Below, piece by piece: positions 16,102 to 23,764 of a stretch of DNA of 37,342 nt. Source of the DNA: an actinobacterium acAMD-2 (GTDB taxonomy: Bacteria; Actinomycetota; Actinomycetes; UBA12327). The stretch is from positions 1 to 37,342 of the forward strand of contig JNSE01000029.1 in assembly GCA_000754455.1 (NCBI GenBank). Reading direction: 5' to 3'. Below the pieces are notes generated by a model. It saw nothing but the letters and a program-made list of their open reading frames with translations. It made no database searches and was not told where the DNA came from. Position 1 is the stretch's first letter. Every line of letters begins with the position of its first letter. Made by a program: the position numbers and the translations under genes.

Positions 16102-16833
16102 ACGGACGATCAGGTTCCGGATTGGCTCGATACGTCGAGTGGTCGAATCACGGTCGTGAGTCACAAGGAGCTCTTCCCGGACAGTTCGGCCCTGCCCACC
16201 TTCAATTCGCATGCCATCGAAACCGTCCTGCATCGCATCCCTGGACTTTCCGAGCATTTCCTGTACATGAACGACGATGTCTTCATCGGAAGGCCCATCG
16301 CTCCAGACCTATTCTTCTCCAGTGTTGGAGGCCCTAAGTTTTTTCGCAGTACTGCACTTTTTGGCGCAGGGCCTCGCACGGTGGACGATGCTCCTGTTGA
16401 TGCGGCGGGCAAGAACAACCGTGACCTGTTAGCCGAGGAATTTGGCGTTGCAGTGACGAATAAGTTCAAGCACACACCGCACGCGCTGCGCAAGAGTGTG
16501 ATTGAGCAAGTCGAGAAGCGATGGAGCGCGGAGGTGGAGCGCACGCGAGTGTCATCGTTCCGCGACCCAGACGACATCGCGATCATTTCGTTGTCGCACT
16601 ACTTCGGATTTTTCACCGAGCAGGCCACGGCAGGAAACATCCGGTACGAATACGTCAATATCGCACTGGCCAACGTTCGTCAGCGCTACCGAAAACTGTT
16701 GACTCAGGATTCCTGGGATGCCTTCTGCCTCAATGACACTGACAATGAGGGCGTGGACATGGTGCGCCAAGAACGCTTACTCAGCGATTTTCTTCAGGCG
16801 TACTTTCCAGTGAAGAGTCCGTTCGAAAAGTAG
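16099..16833 (+). CDS. Stealth-family phosphotransferase, C-terminal fragment
   Basis: Second part of the broken Stealth protein. It carries the rest of conserved region 2 (LPTFNSHAIETVLHRIPGLS, EHFLYMNDDVFIGRP), region 3 (FKHTPHALRKSVIEQVEK and the following DIAIISLSHYF) and the region 4 tail (CLNDTDNEG). GTG 16099 overlaps the upstream stop, so it could be made by termination-reinitiation, but the start of conserved region 2 would still be missing. No further stops interrupt it, so the break looks recent or artefactual. It ends 12 bases from the converging glycosyltransferase gene. Confidence 0.8.
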   Translation: MTDDQVPDWLDTSSGRITVVSHKELFPDSSALPTFNSHAIETVLHRIPGLSEHFLYMNDDVFIGRPIAPDLFFSSVGGPKFFRSTALFGAGPRTVDDAPVDAAGKNNRDLLAEEFGVAVTNKFKHTPHALRKSVIEQVEKRWSAEVERTRVSSFRDPDDIAIISLSHYFGFFTEQATAGNIRYEYVNIALANVRQRYRKLLTQDSWDAFCLNDTDNEGVDMVRQERLLSDFLQAYFPVKSPFEK

Positions 16834-16845
16834 TGCGAACGAGCT

Positions 16846-17712
16846 CTAGATAATCGGCGGACGACGAAGTGCCGTCATCGCCCAAACGGTTTTCCATTTC
16901 ATCGGCCTGCGCGGCCCCGCATCAGTGCGCAATCCCTCGCGAAGACCGGCAAACCATTGCCTAAACGACGACCCCAGCCCCAGGCGGGCCATGGTGATTA
17001 CTGTCCACACTGCCAGGTGGATCACTGCAAGTAGGAGGGGGAGATTGCGCTTGACTAACCACGCCCGATTACGTGCATTCAGTCGCAAGTAATCGGCATG
17101 GCGTGACGGGCTAGCAGCGGGGTGAAACATCGAGCAGTCGCTGTCGTAGGCAATCCGCCAGCCGGCGTCCATCAAACGCCACGCCAGATCAGATTCCTCA
17201 TGACCGTAGAAGAAATCACCAGGAAACCCACCGACATTTTTGACAGCACTCGATCTGATGGCGCATGCGCCACCAAGAAAAGCGGTCACATCGGATGAGA
17301 TCAACGGATCGCTCTTTCCCAGTCGCGGCACATGGCGTTGTTCGGTAGCCAAAGTGTCGGGATCAAGGATGCGAAATGAGATAACTGCTAAATCCGGCTC
17401 AAGGGCAAAGCGCGATCGCACATGATCGGCCACCGTGTTGTCGCAGTACCAGCCGTCATCATCGAGGAACAAGATGGCATCTGACTCGGTGTGTTCGATG
17501 CCGACATTGCGGCCCTCGGGAATTCCTACATTTTCGGGAAGCGCCATGGTGCGCACGTTTGAGCGAGGAGAATCGATGGGCGTGCCATTACCGATGAGCA
17601 GTACATCGATGGGGTCACCGGTTTGATTCAGTGCACTGTCAATGGCCCGCTCAAGTTCGGCAGGACGAGTACCCATCGTCAATACGACGCAGGAAAGTCT
17701 GAAGGAACTCAT
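16846..17712 (-). CDS. family 2 glycosyltransferase
   Basis: A 288-residue GT-A glycosyltransferase. From ATG 17712 it begins with the first beta strand (LSCVVLTMGTRPAELERAID), followed by ENVGIPEGRNVGIEH, the DXD-like metal site AILFLDDDGWY, FLGGACAIRSSAV, and GHEESDLAWRLMDAGW, the ED motif of rhamnosyltransferase-like GT2 enzymes. A hydrophobic segment (HLAVWTVITMARLGLG) near the C terminus suggests membrane association. It overlaps the 3' end of the preceding CDP-alcohol transferase gene by 62 bases and is the last gene of the minus-strand cassette. The donor sugar cannot be read from sequence. Confidence 0.9.
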   Translation of the reverse strand: MSSFRLSCVVLTMGTRPAELERAIDSALNQTGDPIDVLLIGNGTPIDSPRSNVRTMALPENVGIPEGRNVGIEHTESDAILFLDDDGWYCDNTVADHVRSRFALEPDLAVISFRILDPDTLATEQRHVPRLGKSDPLISSDVTAFLGGACAIRSSAVKNVGGFPGDFFYGHEESDLAWRLMDAGWRIAYDSDCSMFHPAASPSRHADYLRLNARNRAWLVKRNLPLLLAVIHLAVWTVITMARLGLGSSFRQWFAGLREGLRTDAGPRRPMKWKTVWAMTALRRPPII

Positions 17713-18436
17713 CGCAGTCTTTGAGAAGACAAGATGGAAACACGGTGATGGCAGCGGTGGCGGTAAAGGATCCGGTGGCGGCATCAACGATTGCTGCACC
17801 CACGATGATCAAGGAAGCTTCCACAGCGCCCAGGATCTTGTGGTATCCCAGCATGGACGCAAACTTTCGCGCGGTGCTGAGAGCGCTAGAGCGAGGGACA
17901 AGGTCGGCGTCGGTCATCGCCGGCAAACCTGACGCAGCACGAGCCGACAAGACGAGGTCAGTTTCGGATTTGATCAGGACCACGCCCAATGCTGCTAAAA
18001 CTCCGATGGTGGCGAAGGTTTGCCCAGACTCGGCGGCAGCGCGGAATCCAAGGCCGACCATCAGAGCGGCCTCAGTGAGGTAGTGGCCGACGCGGTCGAG
18101 ATAAACACCGGTAGGTGAGGTGCGCTTGGTCCAGCGAGCGACTTCGCCGTCGCAGCAGTCCAAGAGCAAGTACAACTGAATGAGAACGACAGCCACGATT
18201 GGGCCGGCAACACCGGGTATGAGCAGTGCGGGAGCTGCTCCGATGCCACAAGCGATCATTAACCAGGTGATCTGGTTAGGTGACCAGCCGAGCGCAAGAA
18301 AAACGCGGGTGAGGTAGAGCGAAATCCGACGCATATACAACCGACCAGCCCAGTGCTCGCCGTTTCGACGATCCATGGTTGACGCTGGCTGGCACACCTG
18401 GCGCAATTCCTCAATGGAAGGCTTGGACAAACTCAC
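17651..18436 (-). CDS. CDP-alcohol phosphatidyltransferase family protein (variant active site)
   Basis: Integral membrane transferase of about 261 residues and five to six membrane segments. The motif D-x2-DG-x2-AR-x8-G-x3-D-x3-D reads LDCCDGEVARWTKRTSPTG, then VYLDRVGHY: D93, D96, G97, A100, R101, G110 and D114 are present, but the last Asp is His118. The family moves a phospho-alcohol from CDP-alcohol to a hydroxyl acceptor. It lies directly after the dehydrogenase and nucleotidyltransferase genes (26-base overlap with the former), so its donor is probably the CDP-polyol they make. Start GTG 18436. The His could be a subfamily feature or a loss of activity. Confidence 0.85.
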   Translation of the reverse strand: MSLSKPSIEELRQVCQPASTMDRRNGEHWAGRLYMRRISLYLTRVFLALGWSPNQITWLMIACGIGAAPALLIPGVAGPIVAVVLIQLYLLLDCCDGEVARWTKRTSPTGVYLDRVGHYLTEAALMVGLGFRAAAESGQTFATIGVLAALGVVLIKSETDLVLSARAASGLPAMTDADLVPRSSALSTARKFASMLGYHKILGAVEASLIIVGAAIVDAATGSFTATAAITVFPSCLLKDCDEFLQTFLRRIDDGYSSCRT

Positions 18437-19469
18437 GCACCTTCTCTCCGATTGCTTCGTGTGACAGGTCTAGGTGTTCCAGGATGGTGTAGCGCCCAGG
18501 TCGTGTAGATGGAGCATGCACAACCGCTGCGATGAACTCGTCAGTAGTCAACCCTAGGTCCTCAGGGAGCACTGGCATCGCATGCTGGCGCAAAGCGCGT
18601 GCGAGATGTTGCGCGGTGGGTTGATCACCTCGCAGGAATGAGGCGAAAACCGCACCAACGCCGACTTGAAAACCGTGGGGCTTGGATTTTTCGGGAAACA
18701 GTTGATCAATGGCGTGCGAGATCTCGTGACATGCGCCCGAACAAGGACGGCTGCTGCCACACATCGTCATGGCGATGCCGGAAAGTACGAGGGATTCGGC
18801 TAAGGCGATGAGAAAATCGTCATCCTGCACGGCTCCGGGGTGGAAGAGCATCGTGTCGGCCGCCGTCCGGGCCAGAGCGACGGCAACACCATCAACCGTT
18901 TCGCCGGTAGCCTCATGCGCCAACTCCCAGTCCGCAATCGCGGAGATATTGCTCAAGATGTCACCAATGCCCGCAGAGAGCATGGCTGGTGGAGTGGATT
19001 TCAAAAGATCGAGATCGACGATGACTGCAACGGGCGGAGTTACACCAACAGAGGTGCGACCGGTTTGTGCATCAAGGATGGAAACAGGTGATGCCAATCC
19101 ATCGTGAGCGAGGTTGGTAGCGATAGCGATTGACGGCCACTGGTTAGCAGCAGCTACAAATTTGGCGATGTCAAGGATGCGACCACCACCCACACCAATG
19201 ACCAGATCAAACCCGGTGGTGCGAAGTTCAGTTGCAAGAATTTGCGCGGCCTCTTCGGTGCCATTTTCAGCAGTCACCCACGTCGCATCGGGCACCAGTT
19301 CACGCAACTGTGCTGTGACTTCCTGGCTGGAATTTTTACCGGCGATAACGACAATTCGCGAACCTGGGCACAGTGCAGGATCAGCGAGGATGTCAGAGAG
19401 AGTGTTCAGGGTGCCGTGACCAATGTTGACCACGGAGGGAGCCGCGACCAGTCGGCTCAGCTCCGGCAT
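18411..19469 (-). CDS. sn-glycerol-1-phosphate dehydrogenase (archaeal EgsA / AraM type)
   Basis: NAD(P)-dependent, metal-dependent reductase of the iron-alcohol/dehydroquinate synthase superfamily, 352 residues. GVGGGRILDIAK (92-103) binds the nucleotide. The stretch ATNLAHDGLASPVS (117-130) matches the archaeal TAASHDGIASP motif. Likely metal ligands are Asp170 (GIGDILSN), His248 (SSRPCSGACHEISHAID) and His265 (KPHGFQVGVG). The C-terminal RPGRYTILEHL also matches archaeal G1P dehydrogenases. Known members reduce dihydroxyacetone phosphate to sn-glycerol-1-phosphate. It overlaps the nucleotidyltransferase by 13 bases upstream and the CDP-alcohol transferase downstream. A different polyol phosphate remains possible. 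Confidence 0.85.
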   Translation of the reverse strand: MPELSRLVAAPSVVNIGHGTLNTLSDILADPALCPGSRIVVIAGKNSSQEVTAQLRELVPDATWVTAENGTEEAAQILATELRTTGFDLVIGVGGGRILDIAKFVAAANQWPSIAIATNLAHDGLASPVSILDAQTGRTSVGVTPPVAVIVDLDLLKSTPPAMLSAGIGDILSNISAIADWELAHEATGETVDGVAVALARTAADTMLFHPGAVQDDDFLIALAESLVLSGIAMTMCGSSRPCSGACHEISHAIDQLFPEKSKPHGFQVGVGAVFASFLRGDQPTAQHLARALRQHAMPVLPEDLGLTTDEFIAAVVHAPSTRPGRYTILEHLDLSHEAIGEKVREFVQAFH

Positions 19470-20188
19470 GCGATGTCCTTTGCTCGTTCAAGATCCTCGA
19501 GGTTGTCCACTTCGATCCAGTCAACCGTACCGATGGGCGTCAAAGCCACCTGGTGACCTCGATTGACCAGTTCTTGGTAGGCGTCCTCGTAGTAGAGGTT
19601 GGGATCGCGAGTAAAGGTTGCTTCCAAAGCATCACTGAGGGCAGCACCGAAGTTCGGTCCGACGAGAGTGACTCCGATGTACTCACCAACTGCGCTGGTC
19701 GGTTCCATCAACTTCGTGATCCGAGAAAGCCACCCAGATGCATCGGTTTGAACTTTCATTTCCTCGTCAGCGAGAACTTTCACATTGTCAATGGCCAAGC
19801 GAAGGTCGTGCGGTTCCTGAGCGAGCAGGGTTTGTTCCACACTCACCGGGTGCAAGGTGTCTCCGTTAGCCAGGAGAAATCCCGAATCGAAGTAAGACCG
19901 AGCGCACCACAATGAGTACGCGTTGTTCCAGACCTCGGCTTTGTCGTTAAATACGACATCAATGGTCAGGCCGTACGTGGTTTCAAATTCGATGCGTCGA
20001 TCGTCGATGGCTTCTTTGCGGTAGCCCGCGACGATGACTGCTTCTTTGATGCCGACTTCGGCAAAGTTGCCCAACGTGCGTTCAAGAATGGTGGTTCCAT
20101 CACCGAGCGGCGCCAAGGCCTTAGGAATGTTGTCTGTGACTGGGCGGAGCCGACTCCCAGAGCCCGCAGCAAGGATCATGCCGATCAT
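19457..20188 (-). CDS. LicC/IPCT-like nucleotidyltransferase (probable CTP:polyol- or alcohol-phosphate cytidylyltransferase)
   Basis: A 243-residue nucleotidyltransferase. The signature MILAAGSGSRLRPVTDNIPK at the N terminus carries the GxGxR and PK elements. WNNAYSLWCARSYF and LLANGDTLHP match the LicC/phosphocholine or inositol-1-phosphate cytidylyltransferase group rather than hexose-1-phosphate enzymes; YYEDAYQELV and WIEVDNLEDLERA close the domain. The open frame extends to 20275, but ATG 20188, 10 bases after the ABC ATPase gene, fits the family start. With the dehydrogenase and CDP-alcohol transferase it forms a plausible three-step route. CTP use is inferred. Confidence 0.85.
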   Translation of the reverse strand: MIGMILAAGSGSRLRPVTDNIPKALAPLGDGTTILERTLGNFAEVGIKEAVIVAGYRKEAIDDRRIEFETTYGLTIDVVFNDKAEVWNNAYSLWCARSYFDSGFLLANGDTLHPVSVEQTLLAQEPHDLRLAIDNVKVLADEEMKVQTDASGWLSRITKLMEPTSAVGEYIGVTLVGPNFGAALSDALEATFTRDPNLYYEDAYQELVNRGHQVALTPIGTVDWIEVDNLEDLERAKDIACRS

Positions 20189-20198
20189 GGGTGTGCCC

Positions 20199-20945
20199 TT
20201 ATCCGCGGGGGGCGTCAGAGTCAGCGTGGTAGGCCGCCAACGCTTCTTCGAGTGGGGCATCCAGCTTGAGGTCACCCTTATTCATGTACAGGCCACGGTT
20301 GCAAAAACGTCGCAGGTCTCCATCGCTGTGAGAAACCATGAACAACGTGCGACCTTCACTGAGCATGGAGTCCAGTTTCTTGTAGCACTTTTCGCGGAAA
20401 CGACGGTCACCAACAGCGAGGACCTCATCGACCAACATGATGGGTTCGTCTAGTTGGCTAATGACGGCAAAGCCAAGCCGAACCTTCATACCGCTAGAGA
20501 AGTGGCGAAACGGTGTGTCAACGAAGTCTTCGATTTCTGCAAAGTCCACGATTTCGTCAAAGCGATCTTGAATGCTCTTTTTACTCAGACCGTGCAAGCC
20601 CGCAGTGATTTGGATGTTGTCTCGAGCTGTCAGGTCAGCGACGAATCCTCCGGTGAGTTCAATCAGCGGTGCCACACCACCATTGACGGTGACCTTGCCA
20701 TTGTCGGGAAGCAGCACGCCGGCGACGAGTTTGAGCAGCGTGCTCTTGCCCGAACCATTAGCCCCGATCAGTCCTACTGCTTCTCCGGGTTGGATCTCAA
20801 AGTTCACGTTATTGACCGCCCAGAAATCGCCAGGAGGTGTGCCAGTCTTTCCCTTGAAGAGGGTTTCGCGCACCTGACGGTGACGACGACGATTGCGGTG
20901 GAACCGGATTCCTAAGTTTTCTGCGGAGATGACGGGTTCAGACAT
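20199..20945 (-). CDS. polysaccharide/teichoic acid ABC exporter ATPase (Wzt/TagH type)
   Basis: ATPase of an ABC-2 glycopolymer exporter, 248 residues. Walker A GLIGANGSGKSTLLK, the family-typical GGVAPLIELTGGF, signature FSSGMKVRLGFAV, Walker B PIMLVDEVLAVGD and H-loop MVSHSDGDLRRFCNRGLYM are all present. There is no C-terminal carbohydrate-binding domain, so export should not depend on a terminal cap recognised by the ATPase. ATG 20943-20945 follows the permease stop without a gap. Confidence 0.95.
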   Translation of the reverse strand: MSEPVISAENLGIRFHRNRRRHRQVRETLFKGKTGTPPGDFWAVNNVNFEIQPGEAVGLIGANGSGKSTLLKLVAGVLLPDNGKVTVNGGVAPLIELTGGFVADLTARDNIQITAGLHGLSKKSIQDRFDEIVDFAEIEDFVDTPFRHFSSGMKVRLGFAVISQLDEPIMLVDEVLAVGDRRFREKCYKKLDSMLSEGRTLFMVSHSDGDLRRFCNRGLYMNKGDLKLDAPLEEALAAYHADSDAPRG

Positions 20946-21731
20946 CTAGATCTCCTTCAAGGCTGCACGCTCAAGGGAGCGGAAGACGAAAATACCGAGA
21001 GTAAAGACGACCAAGGTAATGACGGAAGCGGTGATGAACGGACCCCAGCTAGTGAATTGATCCGGAAAGAAGCTTGCACGAATCAGGTCAATGATTCCGC
21101 TGAAGGGATTCAACGAGTACAAGGTGCGGAACTTTTCGGGAACATCGGTGATGCCATAGATGATGGGCGAGAGGTAGAACATGATGCGAAGGATGATGCG
21201 TACCAAACGTTGCATGTCAGTGAACAAGACGGTGAGCGGAGCCAGGATGAGACCCAGGCCAATCAAGAGCAGCCCTTGAACCAGTAGGGCAAGGGGGAGC
21301 AACAGCAGGTACCACGAAACCTTGGCGCCCGCGAAGATGGCGAAAGCTGCGATGACGGGGAGGCTGAACAAGAACTCCATGAACTTCGAAAACACCACCC
21401 GCAAAACCCATACTTCGCGGGGAATATTGCTGGAGCGAACAAGTTTTGCTTCGGCGGTCAGAGCCCGTGTGCATTCCTGAATCGAACTGGTGGCCCAGGT
21501 CCAGGGCAGCAGGCCGGCCAGTAAGAACACGATGTAGGGAGATTCGCCGACCCCGGCCCGGACAAAAATGACGGTAAAGACGAACCAATAGACCAACGCT
21601 GACAACAGCGGGTCAAGGATTGTCCAGAGGTAACCCAGCACTGAGGTGCTATAGCGAACCCGCAGGTCGCGATTGACGAGAAGGGCGATCATTCCGCGTG
21701 ATCGCCACAGCGCCACCCAGCGCGAAGACAC
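20946..21731 (-). CDS. ABC-2 type polysaccharide exporter permease (Wzm/TagG type)
   Basis: Membrane partner of the adjacent ATPase with six hydrophobic segments. The N-terminal cytoplasmic part (LLVNRDLRVRYSTSVLGYLW) is the family hallmark. SLNPFSGIIDLIRASFF before the last segment is also typical. The open frame reaches 21809; GTG 21731 is chosen because AGGAGG lies on the minus strand at 21746-21741, nine bases upstream, while ATG 21752 has no ribosome site. It probably heads the minus-strand operon running down to 16846. Confidence 0.93.
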   Translation of the reverse strand: MSSRWVALWRSRGMIALLVNRDLRVRYSTSVLGYLWTILDPLLSALVYWFVFTVIFVRAGVGESPYIVFLLAGLLPWTWATSSIQECTRALTAEAKLVRSSNIPREVWVLRVVFSKFMEFLFSLPVIAAFAIFAGAKVSWYLLLLPLALLVQGLLLIGLGLILAPLTVLFTDMQRLVRIILRIMFYLSPIIYGITDVPEKFRTLYSLNPFSGIIDLIRASFFPDQFTSWGPFITASVITLVVFTLGIFVFRSLERAALKEI

Positions 21732-21870
21732 CGTGGAAGCCCTCCTCACCATGGGAAAACAGGCCTGATTTTTGCCCTTGTGAACGGTAGCACCCACGCC
21801 TGCCGGCACCCACGCTCGTGTAGAGATGTCGCGGGAGTCTTGGGTCTCACTGCCCTATCAACAGGGGGGT

Positions 21871-22662
21871 CTACTCCGGGTCGCGCGAACCTAATGCCAG
21901 GTCGGTCGACCGAGTTGCTGCGAAGACCCGCACTCCAACGGCAATCTCCGTCATCAGGATGAGGACAGCGCCTGCCAACGTGATGAATTGAACGCCCCAA
22001 CCCCAGCCAGCTTGAAGCAACGGGGCAATGACAAAAACGCTCATCTGATACTCAATGCCGCTAAAAAGGTGGAGCCGGATGCGGTACTTGGCAAGCGTGG
22101 TCTTCAAGCTAGGAGAGGCGGAGGAAGTCCGCTTAGGGCTTTCGGTTGAACCACGGTTCGCATCCAGGGCCGCTGACATGGCTTGCGTTAGTTGTTTGGC
22201 CTGGGCAGCGTTGAGATAGCGAACGAAGTTCAAGGTCAGAAAGACAAACCCCAGATACAGGTATGCGTTGTTGTCGGTGGCATGAAATAAACCGCCGAAC
22301 AACCCAATCGTGCAGGCGATGTCCTTGGTGCGGTCAAGAAAGAAATCCACCCACGTGCCCAAGAAGCTTTGCTGAGATTTCAGTCGAGCGAGTTTGCCGT
22401 CCATGCAGTCGAAAATAAAAGAGAGGTGAAAGGCGATAGCTCCCCAGACAAGGTAGATGGGGGTGGCTTGCCAAAAACATAGCGCGGCAACCAGGCCAGC
22501 GATGGCGGCGATGAAAGTTAAGTGGATAGGCCGTAGCGACGTGCGGTTGGCGATAGGCAGCAGCAATCGGCCAGCGATTGGATCAATAATCAGGACGGTC
22601 CACCAAGCATCCCGTGGCTTATAGGTGGCTTTGATGTCGTCCAAGGTGTACTGGCGGCGCAT
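21871..22662 (-). CDS. CDP-alcohol phosphatidyltransferase (canonical active site)
   Basis: Second membrane CDP-alcohol transferase of the region, 263 residues. The motif is complete: D85, D88, G89, A92, R93 (FDCMDGKLARLKSQQSFL), then G102, D106 and D110 (GTWVDFFLD). Several membrane segments follow, interrupted by a polar Ser/Thr/Lys-rich loop around residues 170-190. The start ATG 22662 has GGAGG seven bases upstream. It lies 139 bases before the exporter genes on the same strand and is divergent from heliorhodopsin. The alcohol (inositol phosphate, glycerol phosphate or other) cannot be read from sequence. Little similarity is visible to the other CDP-alcohol transferase outside the motif. 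Confidence 0.88.
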   Translation of the reverse strand: MRRQYTLDDIKATYKPRDAWWTVLIIDPIAGRLLLPIANRTSLRPIHLTFIAAIAGLVAALCFWQATPIYLVWGAIAFHLSFIFDCMDGKLARLKSQQSFLGTWVDFFLDRTKDIACTIGLFGGLFHATDNNAYLYLGFVFLTLNFVRYLNAAQAKQLTQAMSAALDANRGSTESPKRTSSASPSLKTTLAKYRIRLHLFSGIEYQMSVFVIAPLLQAGWGWGVQFITLAGAVLILMTEIAVGVRVFAATRSTDLALGSRDPE

Positions 22663-22795
22663 GGTTGTGCCTCCGGTGTGACGCGCACTGAATAGGAGTT
22701 GTCAGCGTACCGGCTGGCCTAAGCAGACGGTTCGGAACTTCGGTGGGTGATCGCGTGGCGTGATGGGATTCTTCCGGTTTTCGCTCCGTCAGTCG

Positions 22796-22801
22796 TAATA
22801 C
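22796..22801 (+). promoter_or_regulatory. possible -10 element (TAATAC) for heliorhodopsin
   Basis: TAATAC ends 8 bases before ATG 22809, the spacing seen for other leaderless candidates here, though the last base is C rather than T. No Shine-Dalgarno is visible before the ATG. Confidence 0.3.
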
Positions 22802-22808
22802 TGTGCGC

Positions 22809-23600
22809 ATGACTGAAGCCACCCTCACGCCAATGACTGAACCCGACAACGCGGCCCGCTACCGTCGCCTTCGAATCTTCAACATCCTTGTAGGTCTGGC
22901 CTTTGTGGCCCAGATTGCCGTCATCCTTAAACTCAGTAAGCCATTGAGCATTCCGTTGGTTCTGGGATACCTCAATCGGGACCCGCTGATCAATCCCAAC
23001 GTTATTGCCAAGCCGGTCGAAGTCATTTCCATCGGAATCGCCAGTTCAGTGGCGATTTTCCTGGCTTGTGCCGCCCTAGACCACTTATTGGTGGCTTTCC
23101 CCCTGCGGTCTTGGTACGAGCGCCAGCTCGGGCGTCGCGCCAATTATGCGCGATGGATTGAGTACACGTTCAGCTCTTCACTCATGGTCGTCTTAATCGT
23201 TGTTGTCGTCGGGATTCGAGACCTAGGCGCGATCATTGCGATCATTTCGACAAATAGCGCGATGATCTTGTTTGGCCTATTGATGGAACGAAAGGAAACA
23301 CCAGGAAAAGCTGACTGGAGTGCATTCTGGTTTAGCTCTGCGGTGAGTTTGGCGCCGTGGATCATCATCTCCTTGTTCCTCACGAAGGCCAGTCCGCCGG
23401 CTTTCGTCTTCATCATTGTGATTCTTCAGTTCATCCTGTTCTTCTCGTTTGCCGCCAACATGGGTCTGCAGTACAAGCAGGTGGGCAAGTGGAAGGACTA
23501 CGTCTACGGCGAGTACGCGTACATCATTTTGAGCATCGTGGCCAAGTCGCTCTTGGCTTGGTTGATTTTCGCCAACGTGCTGCGTCCTGCTGGCAGTTAA
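22809..23600 (+). CDS. heliorhodopsin (retinal-binding membrane protein)
   Basis: Seven-helix retinal protein of the heliorhodopsin family, which has inverted membrane topology relative to type 1 rhodopsins. Helix 3 has RWIEYTFSSSLMVVLIV, with Glu118 at the Schiff-base counterion position (Glu107 in HeR 48C12). NSAMILFGLLMER and FWFSSAVSLAPWI match helices 4 and 5. Helix 7, AYIILSIVAKSLLAWLIF, carries the retinal Lys246. From ATG 22809 it is 263 residues; a GTG at 22803 and an ATG at 22833 (255 residues, nearer the 48C12 length) are alternatives. Monocistronic; a hairpin follows at 23621. No retinal synthesis gene is in the window. Light-sensing rather than pumping is the usual proposal for the family; the role is open. 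Confidence 0.93.
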   Translation: MTEATLTPMTEPDNAARYRRLRIFNILVGLAFVAQIAVILKLSKPLSIPLVLGYLNRDPLINPNVIAKPVEVISIGIASSVAIFLACAALDHLLVAFPLRSWYERQLGRRANYARWIEYTFSSSLMVVLIVVVVGIRDLGAIIAIISTNSAMILFGLLMERKETPGKADWSAFWFSSAVSLAPWIIISLFLTKASPPAFVFIIVILQFILFFSFAANMGLQYKQVGKWKDYVYGEYAYIILSIVAKSLLAWLIFANVLRPAGS

Positions 23601-23620
23601 ACCTCGGGGGTCATTGGTCT

Positions 23621-23644
23621 CCTGTTCGCGCAGGGCGCAACAGG
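23621..23644 (+). terminator. hairpin downstream of heliorhodopsin
   Basis: CCTGTT (23621-23626) pairs with AACAGG (23639-23644) and GCGC (23628-23631) with GCGC (23635-23638), with one bulged C and a 3-base loop. It lies 20 bases after the stop. There is no U-tract directly after, so termination is only likely, not shown. Confidence 0.45.
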
Positions 23645-23731
23645 GGTAAAACCGCCATTTTTCAAGCGGGGTAAGGGCTCGTGAGCAGTTTCGGCCCTTT
23701 TGACGAGGCTTCACGCGACGGCTTCTGCGAG

Positions 23732-23737
23732 TAAGGT
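23732..23737 (+). promoter_or_regulatory. possible -10 element (TAAGGT) for clpC
   Basis: TAAGGT predicts a transcript start near 23744, leaving a leader of about 20 bases that contains the strong AGGAGG at 23754-23759. No inverted repeat clearly matching a ClgR, CtsR or HspR site was recognised upstream. Confidence 0.3.
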
Positions 23738-23764
23738 GAAGTCATCGATCGTCAGGAGGAAATC

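Noticed and set aside
23650..23764. Possible ClgR, CtsR or HspR operator upstream of clpC
   Set aside because: No inverted repeat matching the known consensus patterns could be found by eye.
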